DNA of 64,000 nt from Hyphomicrobiales bacterium (GCA_900468805.1 UEIF01000012.1:1-64000); one strand, 5' to 3'; numbered from the stretch's first letter, positions 43,203-53,126 are shown. Notes: generated by a model not told the origin, from the sequence alone. Program-made: numbers and translations.

Positions 43203-44159
43203 ATGTCGCTCCCCCGCATACCCGCTGCATTCTTTGGCATTGTTCTTGGCGTTGTCGGGCTCGGCAGCAGTTGGCGCGCCGCCGCTGCCATCTGGCCGGT
43301 TCCGACCAGCGTGGGCGAAGCCATCAGCCTTCTTGGCTTTGCCATCTGGCTCGTCCTCATCCTCCTCTACGCCGCGAGATGGTTTGCCGCGCCGAAGGAG
43401 GTGACAGCTGAACTTGAGCATCCCATCCAGTGCTGCTTCGTCGGCCTGATCGGCGTCGCGACCATGCTGGCGGGACTTGCGATCCTTCCTTATTCGCGCA
43501 TCGCAACTGAAGTTCTCGCTCTGGCGGGTTTCGCAATCACCCTGTTTTTCCTGCTCTGGCGAACCGGGCTGCTCTGGCGTGGTGGGCGTGATCCGGTCAC
43601 CAACACCCCGGTTCTTTATCTGCCGACTGTTGCAGGTTCTTTCGTCACCACCATCACGGCCGGCACGCTTGGTTATGCCGACTGGGGCCAGCTCGCCTTC
43701 GGCGCCGGTTTCTTTTCCTGGCTGGCAATCGAATCCGTACTGTTGCATCGCCTTCTGATGGCGCCAGAGCTAGCCGCACCGCTGCGGCCAACTCTCGGCA
43801 TCCAGCTTGCTCCACCCGCCGTCGGCAGCGTCGCCTATCTGAGTGTGACGACCGGCACGCCCGATATGCTCGTGCACGCCATGTTCGGTTACGCCATCCT
43901 GCAGGTCCTGATCATCGGCCGCCAGTTGCCCTGGATCATGCAGCAACCCTTCGCCGGCTCCTATTGGGCCTTCACCTTCGGCCTCACCGCGCTTTCGACA
44001 GCAGTGCTGCGCATGACGGCGCGCGGCGACACCGGCGCGATCAGCGAGCTTGCGCCCGTTATCTTCGTGCTCGTCAATATCGCGCTTGCGATCATTGCAG
44101 TCGGGACGCTCTGGCTGCTGGTGAAAGGCAAGCTTCTTCCTGCTCCTGTCCAGGCCTGA
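43203..44159 (+). CDS. TehA/SLAC1-family membrane carrier
   Basis: 318 residues with ten predicted membrane helices. The start RIPAAFFGIVLGVVGLGSSW followed by PFWLLW-like LVLILLYAARWF, and LPYSRIATEVLALAGFAITL fit the TDT/TehA (tellurite-resistance, SLAC1-like anion channel) family. GGAGAAACGAAC precedes the ATG at 43203. These proteins conduct small anions; tellurite resistance is a side effect of overproduction. It follows the AhpD-like gene by 71 bases and likely shares its promoter. Confidence 0.85.
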   Translation: MSLPRIPAAFFGIVLGVVGLGSSWRAAAAIWPVPTSVGEAISLLGFAIWLVLILLYAARWFAAPKEVTAELEHPIQCCFVGLIGVATMLAGLAILPYSRIATEVLALAGFAITLFFLLWRTGLLWRGGRDPVTNTPVLYLPTVAGSFVTTITAGTLGYADWGQLAFGAGFFSWLAIESVLLHRLLMAPELAAPLRPTLGIQLAPPAVGSVAYLSVTTGTPDMLVHAMFGYAILQVLIIGRQLPWIMQQPFAGSYWAFTFGLTALSTAVLRMTARGDTGAISELAPVIFVLVNIALAIIAVGTLWLLVKGKLLPAPVQA

Positions 44160-44172
44160 GAGCCCAACGGCT

Positions 44173-45069
44173 TTAGGCGCTTGCTACTTCCTGCTGCAGA
44201 TCGACCACCGCCTTGATCGGCAGGTGGTCGGACGCCATGCGGGCGAGCGGGGTGTCATGCACCTCTACCACGGAGATGATGCCTTCCCGGTTGGCGATGA
44301 TGCGGTCGAGCGCCAGGACGGGCAGGCCGGCAGGAAAACTCGGAACGGCAGGAGGCAACGGACCAAAAGCCGTCTGGAAACTATTGAGGGACGAGCGGTC
44401 GCCGAGCCGCCATTCGTTGAGATCGCCAAGCAGGATGGTCGGCATTTCATGCCGGTCGCTGATGAGATCGACCAGCATCTTTGCCTGTTGCGCCCGCGAG
44501 TGACGCAGCAGGCCGAAATGAGCGGCGATGATGCGTAGCTTCCCGCCGGCTTCGAGCTCGATTTCGGCAACCAGCGCGCCGCGCGGCTCCAGCCCCGGCA
44601 GCTTCACCTGATGAACATCATGGACCAGGCCCTTGCGGACGAGCACCACATTGCCGTGCCAGCCATGCGCTTTCACCGCCCCTGAGATCGGAACCGGAAC
44701 GAGCCCGGTTTCGCGTTCCAGGCGGGCGAGATCGAGAATGCCCGTACGCTCGCCGAAACGCGTATCGGCCTCCTGCAGCGCGATGACGTCGGCATCGATC
44801 TCATGGATGACACGGCTCGTGCGTTCCGGATCGAAGCGTCGGTCGGTGCCGACGCATTTATGGACATTGTAGGAAGCGATCAGAGTGCCGTCATTGCGCG
44901 GTTTCGGCCCCGCACGCCAGGTCTCAACGCGCTTCTTCCTGTTCTTGATGGAGGCCATGATACTGGCGGGGAGACTGTCTTTCTTCTTGGCTTGCATCGG
45001 AAGGAACGCCGGCTCCATTGCTCGGAAAGCTCTTTTCAGGATTATAGGCAACGCAGCAAAACTTGCCAT
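44173..45069 (-). CDS. Endonuclease/exonuclease/phosphatase-family hydrolase
   Basis: 298 residues. The EEP fold is shown by IASYNVHKCVG (metal Asn), VIALQEADTRFG (metal Glu), IIAAHFGLLRHSRAQQ, ILLGDLNEW (Asp-x-Asn) and ASDHLPIKAV (catalytic Asp-His). Such proteins cut phosphodiesters in nucleic acids or phospholipids. It lies 21 bases after the cardiolipin synthase gene, a pairing seen widely in bacteria, which suggests a lipid-linked role. Basic N-terminus ~55 residues precedes the domain; ATGs at 45018, 44997 or 44958 are alternative starts. Confidence 0.85.
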   Translation of the reverse strand: MASFAALPIILKRAFRAMEPAFLPMQAKKKDSLPASIMASIKNRKKRVETWRAGPKPRNDGTLIASYNVHKCVGTDRRFDPERTSRVIHEIDADVIALQEADTRFGERTGILDLARLERETGLVPVPISGAVKAHGWHGNVVLVRKGLVHDVHQVKLPGLEPRGALVAEIELEAGGKLRIIAAHFGLLRHSRAQQAKMLVDLISDRHEMPTILLGDLNEWRLGDRSSLNSFQTAFGPLPPAVPSFPAGLPVLALDRIIANREGIISVVEVHDTPLARMASDHLPIKAVVDLQQEVASA

Positions 45070-45090
45070 GCCGCAATCACGAAAACTCGA

Positions 45091-46554
45091 TCAAAGATAT
45101 GGCGAACCCAGCCACAGCACCTTTTCGAGCAGCCGCACCAGGAAGGGTCGCGACCACAGCCCCTCGAGCGTAACCGGTGTGGCAGACTTGATGGCATCGT
45201 CGATGCGCTCATCGATTTCGGCAGCAAAACCGGCATTCAGCACTTCGAGATCGATCTCGAAATTCAGCCGGAGCGAGCGCGGATCGAGATTGGAGGAGCC
45301 GACATAGGCCCAGGTTCCATCGATCGAGAGCAGCTTGGAATGGCTGAAGCTGCCGGTCGAACGCCAGATGCGGCAGTAGTTCTTGACGATCTGGTCAAAC
45401 TGCGCGGTCATCGCCCGGTCGACCAAGACGAGGTTGTTGGCGGCAGGCACGACGATGTCGACCTCCACGCCGCGACGGGCCGCTGTCGTTAGTGCACTGA
45501 TCAGCTCCCGATCCGGTAGAAAGTAAGGCGACATGATCCGGATGGACTGGCGCGCAACGGAAAAAGCGCCCATCAGCATTTTGTGGTTCGTCTCAACGCT
45601 CCGGTCCGGCCCGGAAGCGACGATGCGCATGAAGACCGGATCGCCGCGCTTGCGCTCCGGCCGGTCGATGCGCCAGGCCTCGCCGTTCAGGACTTCGCCT
45701 GTGGTGAAACGCCAATCCTCGGCGGCCACATCGAAGAGATCGGCAACTGCCGGGCCGCTGACACTGAAATGCGTGTCATGGGCAAAGCTCCCCCCGACCG
45801 CTTCCTCGCTGAAGCCTTCACGGATATTCATGCCGCCCGTCAGCGCGATCTTTCCATCCGCGATCAGGATCTTGCGGTGGGTGCGCAGGTTCGCGTAGGG
45901 CAGCCTGAGACCCATGATGACGTTGCCGTTGAAGACATCGACCGTCACCCCGCCCTCCTGCAGACGGCCGAGAATACTCGGTACCGAATAGCGCGCACCG
46001 ACCGCATCGATCAACACGCGCACCTCCACGCCGCGCCGGACGGCTGCAATCAGCGCATCGGCGATGCGAAGCCCGATCCGGTCGCGGTCGAAGATATAGG
46101 TTTCGAGCAGGATGCTGCGTTCGGCGGTTTCGATCGCCGTCTTCATCGCCGCATAGGCTTCGTCGCCGTTTTCCAGCATGTCGATGGTGTTGCCGGTCGT
46201 CAGCGGATAACGGGTGACGCGATCACCAAGTGTCTGCAGGGCTGCAAAGCGGCGGCCGAACTGGCTGATGACGGCATCGGTCTCCGCGTCGAATTTTTCG
46301 AGCTCGTCCAGATCGGCGGCAGGCAGCAATGCGTCGCGGCGAAGGCTCAACGACTTGCGGCGGATGCGGTTGATGCCGGCAATCATGTAAAGCAGGGCGC
46401 CGATGATCGGCGAGAGGATGATGACGCCCACCCACCCGATCGCCGCCCGGACCTCTTCCTTGGTCATAGCAGCATGGATCGCCGCCGCTGCCCCCATGGC
46501 AATCGAGATGACGAAGAGGATATGCGGCCAGTAGGTCGACAACAATTGAAACAT
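45091..46554 (-). CDS. cls: Cardiolipin synthase (phospholipase D family)
   Basis: 487 residues. Two N-terminal membrane helices (YWPHILFVISIAMGAAAAIH; AIGWVGVIILSPIIGALLYM) precede two PLD catalytic motifs: HRKILIADGKIALTGGMNI and HSKLLSIDGTWAYVGSSNLD. The enzyme joins two phosphatidylglycerols to cardiolipin at the inner membrane. I use the ATG at 46554; a TTG at 46590 extends it by 12 codons. It follows treZ by 76 bases on the same strand and is followed by the EEP gene. Cardiolipin rise is a common osmotic-stress response, in keeping with the neighbourhood. Confidence 0.92.
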   Translation of the reverse strand: MFQLLSTYWPHILFVISIAMGAAAAIHAAMTKEEVRAAIGWVGVIILSPIIGALLYMIAGINRIRRKSLSLRRDALLPAADLDELEKFDAETDAVISQFGRRFAALQTLGDRVTRYPLTTGNTIDMLENGDEAYAAMKTAIETAERSILLETYIFDRDRIGLRIADALIAAVRRGVEVRVLIDAVGARYSVPSILGRLQEGGVTVDVFNGNVIMGLRLPYANLRTHRKILIADGKIALTGGMNIREGFSEEAVGGSFAHDTHFSVSGPAVADLFDVAAEDWRFTTGEVLNGEAWRIDRPERKRGDPVFMRIVASGPDRSVETNHKMLMGAFSVARQSIRIMSPYFLPDRELISALTTAARRGVEVDIVVPAANNLVLVDRAMTAQFDQIVKNYCRIWRSTGSFSHSKLLSIDGTWAYVGSSNLDPRSLRLNFEIDLEVLNAGFAAEIDERIDDAIKSATPVTLEGLWSRPFLVRLLEKVLWLGSPYL

Positions 46555-46630
46555 CGCCACAAGATATAACCGCGAAGCGTCTGCGTTCAATCAGTCCGCG
46601 GCCCGCTCTCAACGCGAAATTTTCAGTTGT

Positions 46631-48451
46631 TTAATTCGCCGGCTCAACATCGACGGCAAAGACGACGGAATGTGGGGGTAGCGCGCCATCCTCGGCAGGC
46701 TTTGCTGCCTTGCCGTAGCGCTCATAGATCACCGTCCCGGCGACCGACGGCAAGATAAGGGCCTGCCCCGATAAATTGGCGCGCAGAGCCAACGTCAGAT
46801 TGGCGAACTTCCACGAGACGGCGACCGCCCCTTCCGGCGCTTCAAGCACGCCACTCCCGATGGCCCAGCTCTGCCGCAGCAGCGGCACGATATAAGTTTT
46901 CCGCAGCGCCAGGAGCTCCGAGACGAATGCCAGGTTTTTCCGGCCCTCTTCGCTCTCGCGCAATTGCCAGTCAAGTTTCGAATTCTCGAAGGTCGAAAAG
47001 GCATTTGGATCGGGCAAATCGGCCAGGGACCTTTCGGCCTTCAATCCGCCAAAACCCTCGGCTTCCGCCATACGACCCTCGCGGACTATTTTGGCGAGCT
47101 CGCCCGTGTAATCGGTGAAGAAATAGAAGGGCTGCCTCTCCCTATATTCCTCCCCCATGAAGAGAAAGGGAATGTGCGGTGAAAGCAGGAGTATCGCGGT
47201 CAACGCATCCAGCATATCGGGATCGGAAAGGCTTACCAGCCGCTCGCCGAAAGCGCGGTTGCCGATCTGGTCGTGGTTCTGCAGGAAATCGACAAAGGCG
47301 GTCGGCGGCAGGTAGCGACGCTCCCCGACGGGCAGTTCCGGCGGATCGGTTCGATCAGGATAGATAAAGCCGTGCTGAAGCGCGATGCGAAGCTTATGCC
47401 AGAGCTGATCGGCGAAAGGCTTGTAGTGGCCGACCGTTTCACCGGTCGCGATGATGTGCGCTACATGATGAAAATCATCGTTCCATTCGGCCTCGTAGGC
47501 TTTGGGAGCGCCGCTCTCGTCACGGTCCAGCAACTCCACGAGATTGCGCTGGTCTTCGACGACGAGATGGACCTGCCTGTCGGCTAAGGCGGCTTTCACT
47601 TCGTCGGCCATAGCCGACAGCACATGCTTTTCGGACGTGTCGTGGATTTGCTCCACGGCATCGAGCCTGAGCCCGTCCAGCCGGAACTCGTCGATCCAGT
47701 AGATCGCATTCTCGATGAAAAAGTGCCGTACCGGATTTCGCCCGAAATCGATTGCCGCCCCCCAGGGCGTTTCCCGGTCTTCGCGGAAGAAGCCCGGCGC
47801 ATAGCTGGGGAGATAATTGCCCTCGGGTCCGAAATGATTGTAGACGACATCGAGCAGCACCATGATGCCAAGGCCATGCGCCGTATCGATGAAGGCCTTG
47901 AAATCGGCCGGCGTGCCATAAGCGGAATGCGGCGCATATTGTAGCACACCGTCGTAACCCCAGCCGCGATTACCGGCAAACTGCGCAACGGGCATCACTT
48001 CGACAGCCGTGATGCCGGTTTCCGCGAGATGCGTGAGCTTCTCCGCCGCAGCACGGAACGTACCCTCGGGCGTAAAGGTACCGATATGGATTTCGCTGAT
48101 GATCGCCTCTTCCCAGGGGCGGCCGCGCCAGCCAGAATTCCGCCATCGATAGTGGGGATCGACGATCAATGATGGGCCATGCACATCCCCGGCCTGCCTT
48201 CGCGACGCCGGGTCCGGCACAGCCCTTCCGTCCGGCAGAACGAACATATACTCGTCGTCGGCAGATGCCTCCACCACAGTTACCTCGAACCAACCGTCGC
48301 CAATATGCTCCATCGAGATATCTCGGCCCCGATGCCGCAGCGATAGCGCGTCCGCGCCTGGTGCCCAAAGGCAAAAACGCGCGCCGTTGCCCTCAATGAG
48401 CTTTGCGCCCCAGCGCGCCGTGATCCTGCCGGTCTGTGAAATCTGGTTCAT
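46631..48451 (-). CDS. treZ: Malto-oligosyltrehalose trehalohydrolase TreZ
   Basis: 606 residues. An N-terminal CBM48-like domain (ARFCLWAPGADALSL) precedes a GH13 barrel: YNHFGPEGNYL, DGLRLDAVEQI (nucleophile Asp), LVVEDQRN (acid Glu) and FLQNHDQIGNRAFGERL. EIHIGTFTPEGTFRAAAEKL is a TreZ signature. It frees trehalose from maltooligosyl-trehalose made by TreY. No treY is adjacent, but glgX lies 9 kb away, so both belong to glycogen and trehalose metabolism. Opposite to the broken udgX gene. Confidence 0.93.
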   Translation of the reverse strand: MNQISQTGRITARWGAKLIEGNGARFCLWAPGADALSLRHRGRDISMEHIGDGWFEVTVVEASADDEYMFVLPDGRAVPDPASRRQAGDVHGPSLIVDPHYRWRNSGWRGRPWEEAIISEIHIGTFTPEGTFRAAAEKLTHLAETGITAVEVMPVAQFAGNRGWGYDGVLQYAPHSAYGTPADFKAFIDTAHGLGIMVLLDVVYNHFGPEGNYLPSYAPGFFREDRETPWGAAIDFGRNPVRHFFIENAIYWIDEFRLDGLRLDAVEQIHDTSEKHVLSAMADEVKAALADRQVHLVVEDQRNLVELLDRDESGAPKAYEAEWNDDFHHVAHIIATGETVGHYKPFADQLWHKLRIALQHGFIYPDRTDPPELPVGERRYLPPTAFVDFLQNHDQIGNRAFGERLVSLSDPDMLDALTAILLLSPHIPFLFMGEEYRERQPFYFFTDYTGELAKIVREGRMAEAEGFGGLKAERSLADLPDPNAFSTFENSKLDWQLRESEEGRKNLAFVSELLALRKTYIVPLLRQSWAIGSGVLEAPEGAVAVSWKFANLTLALRANLSGQALILPSVAGTVIYERYGKAAKPAEDGALPPHSVVFAVDVEPAN

Positions 48452-48516
48452 CCCTCACCCCGTCTGATTTCCATCAGCATCAAATTCCTGAGGCTGCGCG
48501 TTGTTCCGAACAGACA

Positions 48517-48541
48517 GGAACAATCCGGAGCGCGATCGGTT
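48517..48541 (+). promoter_or_regulatory. EcfG-type promoter upstream of udgX
   Basis: GGAAC (48517-48521), 16-base spacer, GGTT (48538-48541), 27 bases before the ATG. Alphaproteobacterial general-stress sigma factors recognise GGAAC-N16/17-CGTT; the -10 differs at one base. Confidence 0.6.
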
Positions 48542-48568
48542 GAAGGTGAAAGCCAAGGGATCGCCGTC

Positions 48569-49208
48569 ATGAACGTCGCACCGAAATTCGGTCCTGCCTT
48601 CACGCTTGAAAGCGCCGATGCCGCCAACCTCGATCCGCTCGAACGTCAGGCTGAAGCCTGCACGCGCTGCGACCTCTACAAGAACGCAACCCAGCTCGTC
48701 TTCGGCGAAGGATCGCAAAAGGCCGATATCATGCTTGTCGGCGAACAGCCCGGCGACAAGAGGATATTGCAGGCCACCCCTTTGTCGGCCCGGCCGGACG
48801 CCTGCTCGACATCTGTCTCGAGGAGGCTGGGCTCGAGCGCTCGCGATGCTACGTCACCAATGCGGTCAAGCACTTCAAGTTCGAGCCTCGCGGCAAGCGC
48901 CGCCTGCATTGGAAGCCCAACACGGGGGAGATCCAGCGCTGCTCCTGGTGGCTCGGGGCTGAAATCAACCTCGCGCAGCCGAGTCTCCTCGTCGCGCTCG
49001 GTGCGACCGCACTTTATTCTCTCCTTGGCTCAAAGGTGAAACTGACAGCCTCACGCGGTCACATCTTCACGCCGGAGAACCGTCCGCCGGTTCTCGTGAC
49101 CATCCACCCTTCCTTCCTCCTGGGATTCGCAAGGAAGAGGATTTCGCGCTCCAGCGTGCGAATTTTATCGAGGAATTGCGCCACGCTGTCCAATATCAAG
49201 GCAACTAG
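48569..49208 (+). pseudogene. UdgX-type uracil-DNA glycosylase with two frameshifts
   Basis: Frame 1 gives LDPLERQAEACTRCDLYKNA and IMLVGEQPGDK, with iron-sulfur cysteines. One base is missing near 48761; the next frame continues AGHPFVGPAGRLLDICLEEA, VTNAVKHFKFEPRGKRRLH, LLVALGATALYSLLGSKV and VLVTIHPSFLL. A second missing base near 49123 leads to RKEEDFALQRANFIEELRHA and a stop at 49208. GKRRLH holds the histidine by which UdgX bonds covalently to abasic DNA. Uncorrected, the reading ends at 49039 in nonsense. Mutational decay or sequence error are both possible. An EcfG-type promoter precedes it. Confidence 0.85.
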
Positions 49209-49292
49209 AACGAGTTGTTGCCTATAAATATTGCAACGCAAAAATATTTCCGACAGACTTGGCAAATCCACTTGAAACCGGCCCCATAGTCT

Positions 49293-49318
49293 GGAACCTT
49301 TTTCAAAGGTATCGCGTT
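49293..49318 (+). promoter_or_regulatory. EcfG-type promoter upstream of DUF2934 gene
   Basis: GGAAC (49293-49297), 17-base spacer, CGTT (49315-49318): an exact match to the general-stress consensus, 34 bases before the ATG. Confidence 0.78.
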
Positions 49319-49351
49319 CGAACGACGGCATGTTGTGACTGGAGATCAGCG

Positions 49352-49681
49352 ATGGCAGAAACTCGGGACGAGTGGATAAAGAAACGTGCATATGCCCTCT
49401 GGGAAGAAGAGGGGCACCCGATGGGAAGGGATTCCATCCATTGGGAACAAGCAAGGGCCGAGCATGACGCACTCAAGGGGGCTTCAAAATCTCCAAACGG
49501 CAAGGAAGTGAAACCTAAGGCGAAGCGTGCGGCCGCAGCCAAGACGGCGGCACCGGTAGCTGAGGTCGCGAATGGCGGCGAAGCCAGGAAACCTGCCAAA
49601 CAGGCGGCAACAAACACAAAGACCGACGGCATCGTCAAACCCGCCCCGAAGCGGACAGCCCTACGTAAATCGGCCTCCTGA
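49352..49681 (+). CDS. DUF2934-family small stress-type protein
   Basis: 109 residues. The N-terminal ~40 residues (RDEWIKKRAYALWEEEGHPM then GRDSIHWEQA) match DUF2934, common in rhizobia. The rest is a Lys/Ala/Pro-rich tail (KPKAKRAAAAKTAAPVAEVA) resembling histone-H1-like tails that could contact DNA. GGAG precedes the ATG. It has its own consensus EcfG promoter and a following terminator, so it is a single-gene stress transcript. Molecular role unknown. Confidence 0.82.
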   Translation: MAETRDEWIKKRAYALWEEEGHPMGRDSIHWEQARAEHDALKGASKSPNGKEVKPKAKRAAAAKTAAPVAEVANGGEARKPAKQAATNTKTDGIVKPAPKRTALRKSAS

Positions 49682-49705
49682 CAGGAAATATTCAGTTGCA
49701 GTGAA

Positions 49706-49731
49706 AAAGGGCGCTCTGAATAGCGCCCTTT
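49706..49731 (+). terminator. Terminator after the DUF2934 gene
   Basis: AAAGGGCGCT (49706-49715) and AGCGCCCTTT (49722-49731) form a perfect 10-bp stem with a 6-base loop, 25 bases after the stop. T-rich bases follow (CCCGTTTTG). Confidence 0.85.
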
Positions 49732-49831
49732 GGCCCGTTTTGTCATAAGTTTGAATTGGTTCCACGCTAAGAAGTTCATGAAGCGCCAGCTTCTGTGCGG
49801 GGGTGACCACAAGCCGAATGAAACGTCCGTC

Positions 49832-49917
49832 TGGACAGCTTTGTAAAAAAGCTGCGTCCACCCCTCGAAACGGGGAACAGGAACCTCTTCCGTTTGTTTC
49901 TGCCAACAGGCAAACGG
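49832..49917 (+). ncRNA. Candidate structured leader or small RNA
   Basis: Three consecutive hairpins: TGGAC-AGCTTT / AAAGCT-GC-GTCCA (49832-49860), CCCC/GGGG (49861-49875), and CCGTTTG / CAAACGG (49890-49917). The last stem's 3' arm runs into GGAGG, the ribosome-binding site of a short reading frame. This could be a regulated 5' leader or an independent small RNA. No known RNA family recognised. Confidence 0.4.
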
Positions 49918-49928
49918 AGGACGTCGCC

Positions 49929-50000
49929 ATGAACAGCTGTTTTGCTGCTATCATACCGGTCCGCGTGGCCTGCGCCGGTGGTTTTCAAGCGCGGGTGTAG
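49929..50000 (+). CDS. Possible 23-residue peptide
   Basis: ATG at 49929 with GGAGG at 8-base spacing opens a 23-codon frame beginning MNSCFAAIIPVRVACAGG. It ends 4 bases before the start of a small membrane protein gene. It may be a leader peptide whose translation opens or closes the hairpins upstream, or a small protein. Support is the ribosome-binding site only. Confidence 0.35.
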   Translation: MNSCFAAIIPVRVACAGGFQARV

Positions 50001-50003
50001 GGG

Positions 50004-50192
50004 ATGGAGATGTCGCTTCTTTTCATCGCCGCCCTGCTCTACGTCGGCTTCGCGCTCGGCCTGATCCTTTTTGTCGATAATATAGTCGGCATATTTTTCC
50101 GTGATCCGCGCAAACCAATCCAGTTTCGATCTTTCGTGTTAAGTCGCGCTTTTGCCGCCTCGCAGAAACTGGACCCGAAGCAGGAAATATAA
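50004..50192 (+). CDS. Small single-pass membrane protein
   Basis: 62 residues. One hydrophobic helix (SLLFIAALLYVGFALGLILF) is followed by a basic, Gln/Lys-containing tail. Codon use is strongly rhizobial with G/C third positions. ATG at 50004 or 50010. It lies just after a short leader frame and upstream of the hybrid kinase gene. No family is recognised. Confidence 0.5.
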   Translation: MEMSLLFIAALLYVGFALGLILFVDNIVGIFFRDPRKPIQFRSFVLSRAFAASQKLDPKQEI

Positions 50193-50340
50193 ACGCCCTG
50201 GCTGAAGTAATCGGAGCTTTGCCCGGTTAACGATATTTGTAGCTCGGCCTTTCCCTTATGTCCCACGCCTCTATTTTGTCGACATGGACCGGCAAGCCCG
50301 GTGCGGACTATGCCGCAGCAATGAATGAAAGCGATTTTTG

Positions 50341-53058
50341 ATGGCACGGGTTGGGGGCCGCTGGCCAGAAGGCGATAGCGAAATCGGCAATCTGCTGCGC
50401 CGGGGAAACATAGACGCAGCCGGCATCGGGCCGGTCGAGGCATGGCCAAGTTCCCTCAAGCACATCGCGGAAATGGTGGTCAATTCACGCCAGCCGAAAT
50501 TCGTCGCCTGGGGTTCGGAACTCGCCTTTATTTACAACGACGCCTATGTCGCGATCTTCCCCGAACGGCATCCTGCATCCCTCGGAAAACCCTTCCACAA
50601 GGTCTGGTCGGATATCTGGCCGCAATTCGAGCCGATCGTGCAGGCAACGCTCGATGGACGGTCGCAGCTCTACAAGGAACTTCTCGTTCCCATGAGGCGC
50701 GAAGGCCAGACGGAGGACACGTGGTTCACCTTTTCCTATACGCCGCTGCGGGACGACGACGGCAAGGTCGCCGGCATTCTCTGCGCGACAATGGAAGTGA
50801 CGGACCAGGTGCTTGGCAAACGTCGCGAGAGCATCGCGCTGGATGAGGCGCGAAAAAAATCCACCACACTCGCTGTTGTCAATCGCGCCGGTGCGGCAAT
50901 CACGGCCGAGCTTAACGTCGATCGCCTGACACAGATCGCCGTCGATGCCGGCGTGACGTTGACGGACGCCGAATTCGGCGCGTTCTTCTACAATGTCGAT
51001 GATGGTGAAGGCGGCAGTTACATGCTTTACGCGCTGTCTGGTGTTGAACGGAAACATTTCGACAGGTTTCCGATGCCGCGCAACACCAAGGTCTTTGCGC
51101 CGACTTTCAACGGCGAGGGCGTCGTGCGCTCCGACGATATCCTGCTTGATCCGCGCTACGGGCAGAATGCGCCGCATTCCGGCATGCCGAGCGGCCACCT
51201 TCCTGTGCGCAGCTATCTCGCCGTTCCGGTCAAGTCGCGCGACGGCAGCGTCATTGGCGGACTGTTCTTCGGTCACAGCCAGCCCGCCCGCTTTTCGGAT
51301 GCGGCAGAGGCAAGCCTCGTCAGCCTGGCGGGCCAGTCTGCCGTCGCAATCGACAACGCCAGGCTCATCCGCGCTGCAGAGGTCGAAATCGCCCAGCGCC
51401 GCGGTGCCGAGGACCAGCTCCGTAAGCTGAACGAAACGCTTGAGGTTCGCGTCGCCGCCGAAATCCTCGAACGCCAGCAGGCGGAAGCGGCCCTGCAGCA
51501 GGCGCAGAAGATGGAATCGATCGGCAAGCTCACCGGCGGCGTAGCCCACGATTTCAACAATCTGCTGCAGGTCATTTCAGGCAATCTCCAGCTTCTAGGC
51601 AAGGATGTGACGAATAACGGCCGAGCCAAGGAGCGCATTGCCAACGCGCTATCCGCCGTCGAGCGCGGATCGCGGCTCGCCAGCCAGCTTCTCGCCTTCG
51701 GCCGCCGCCAGCCCCTGGAGCCGAAGGTGATCAATATCGGCCGCCTCGTCTCTGCCATGGATGACATGCTGCGCCGCGCGCTGGGTGAGGAAATCGAAGT
51801 GGAGACCATGGTCTCCGGCGGCCTCTGGAACAGTTTTGCCGATCCGATCCAAATTGAGAACGCACTGCTGAACCTTGCGATCAACTCACGTGATGCAATG
51901 GATGGCGCCGGCAAACTGACGATCGAAGTGGGCAATGCCTTTCTCGACGATTCCTATAGCCGCACTCATCCGGAGGTCGCAGCCGGCCAATATGTGGTGC
52001 TCGCCGTCACCGACACCGGCTCAGGCATGCCACCGGAGATCATCGAACAGGCTTTCGAACCGTTCTTCTCCACCAAACCGGAGGGTAAGGGTACCGGTCT
52101 CGGCCTTTCCATGGTCTACGGTTTCGTCAAGCAGTCCGGCGGCCATGTGAAGATCTACAGCGAGATCGGAGAAGGCACGACGGTGAAGCTTTATCTTCCC
52201 CGCTCCTTCCAGAGCGAGGACCGGATAGCCACTGGCGACAATGTTCCCGCAACCGGCGGCACCGAGACTATTCTGGTCGCCGAGGATGATGAAGGTGTGC
52301 GTACAACCGTCGTCGAGATGCTGACCGATCTCGGCTATTATGTCCTGAAGGCCAAGGATGCGCAGAGCGCGTTGACCGTGATCGAGAGCGGCGCGCATAT
52401 CGACCTGCTTTTTACCGACGTCGTCATGCCTGGTCCGCTGAAGAGCCCTGAACTCGCGCGCATGGCCCGCGAGCGGCTGCCCAACGTCGCCGTGCTTTAT
52501 ACGTCAGGCTATACCGAAAACTCGATCGTCCATGGCGGCCGGCTGGATCCCGGCCTGGAGCTCCTCTCCAAGCCCTATACACGGGAGGCCTTGGCGCGAA
52601 AAGTCCGCCACGTCCTGGTCAATCAGCCACAACGCCGCCAGAGCAACCCGGTGCCGCTGCCAGACAGCGCGCAGCCGCGCGACATCGTCCAGGCCAGGCT
52701 GAAACTTCTGTTGGTCGAGGATGATGCCTTCATCCGCATGGATACAGCCGAAATCCTGCGGGACCTCGGCTATGACGTGATCGAAGCCGACAGCGGCGAA
52801 CAGGGCATCGAACTCCTGCACAGCACGGAGATAGATATCGTCGTTGCCGATGTCGGCCTGCCGGGCATGTCCGGCCCGGCCTTAGCAGCGCTGGCGCGCG
52901 AAGCCTTCCCTTCGGTCGGCCTCGTCTTTGCGACCGGCAACAGCAATCTGCCGGATGCGAACCGTTTTTCCGGTTCTGTGCTGCTGCCAAAGCCGTTTAC
53001 CACTGCAGCACTCGACCGCGCAGTGAAGACCGCTGCCCGCCAGCGCCCCATAGCATAG
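50341..53058 (+). CDS. Hybrid sensor histidine kinase (PAS-GAF-HisKA-HATPase-REC-REC)
   Basis: 905 residues, no membrane helix. Order: PAS (~40-160), GAF (~175-345), coiled linker (~345-385), HisKA with phospho-His403 in [12 protein letters not shown], HATPase (~495-620; N box [20 protein letters not shown] boxes [10 protein letters not shown] and [13 protein letters not shown]), and two receiver domains with phospho-acceptors D693 ([10 protein letters not shown]) and D837 ([10 protein letters not shown]). Cytosolic sensing plus double receivers suggest an internal phosphorelay or output by protein contact. No response-regulator gene is adjacent. The protein resembles HWE/FixL-like rhizobial hybrid kinases; the signal is unknown. 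TTG one codon earlier is an alternative start. Confidence 0.92.
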   Translation: MARVGGRWPEGDSEIGNLLRRGNIDAAGIGPVEAWPSSLKHIAEMVVNSRQPKFVAWGSELAFIYNDAYVAIFPERHPASLGKPFHKVWSDIWPQFEPIVQATLDGRSQLYKELLVPMRREGQTEDTWFTFSYTPLRDDDGKVAGILCATMEVTDQVLGKRRESIALDEARKKSTTLAVVNRAGAAITAELNVDRLTQIAVDAGVTLTDAEFGAFFYNVDDGEGGSYMLYALSGVERKHFDRFPMPRNTKVFAPTFNGEGVVRSDDILLDPRYGQNAPHSGMPSGHLPVRSYLAVPVKSRDGSVIGGLFFGHSQPARFSDAAEASLVSLAGQSAVAIDNARLIRAAEVEIAQRRGAEDQLRKLNETLEVRVAAEILERQQAEAALQQAQKMESIGKLTGGVAHDFNNLLQVISGNLQLLGKDVTNNGRAKERIANALSAVERGSRLASQLLAFGRRQPLEPKVINIGRLVSAMDDMLRRALGEEIEVETMVSGGLWNSFADPIQIENALLNLAINSRDAMDGAGKLTIEVGNAFLDDSYSRTHPEVAAGQYVVLAVTDTGSGMPPEIIEQAFEPFFSTKPEGKGTGLGLSMVYGFVKQSGGHVKIYSEIGEGTTVKLYLPRSFQSEDRIATGDNVPATGGTETILVAEDDEGVRTTVVEMLTDLGYYVLKAKDAQSALTVIESGAHIDLLFTDVVMPGPLKSPELARMARERLPNVAVLYTSGYTENSIVHGGRLDPGLELLSKPYTREALARKVRHVLVNQPQRRQSNPVPLPDSAQPRDIVQARLKLLLVEDDAFIRMDTAEILRDLGYDVIEADSGEQGIELLHSTEIDIVVADVGLPGMSGPALAALAREAFPSVGLVFATGNSNLPDANRFSGSVLLPKPFTTAALDRAVKTAARQRPIA

Positions 53059-53126
53059 GGGCCCCTGACTGCCTCGGGCCTTCGAGTTCCGGAAATTTCC
53101 CGAACTGGTGGCGGCCGCGAAGGCTC

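Noticed and set aside
49872..49895. GGAAC and CGTT near the structured leader as an EcfG promoter
   Set aside because: Spacing of 12 or 6 bases does not fit the consensus.
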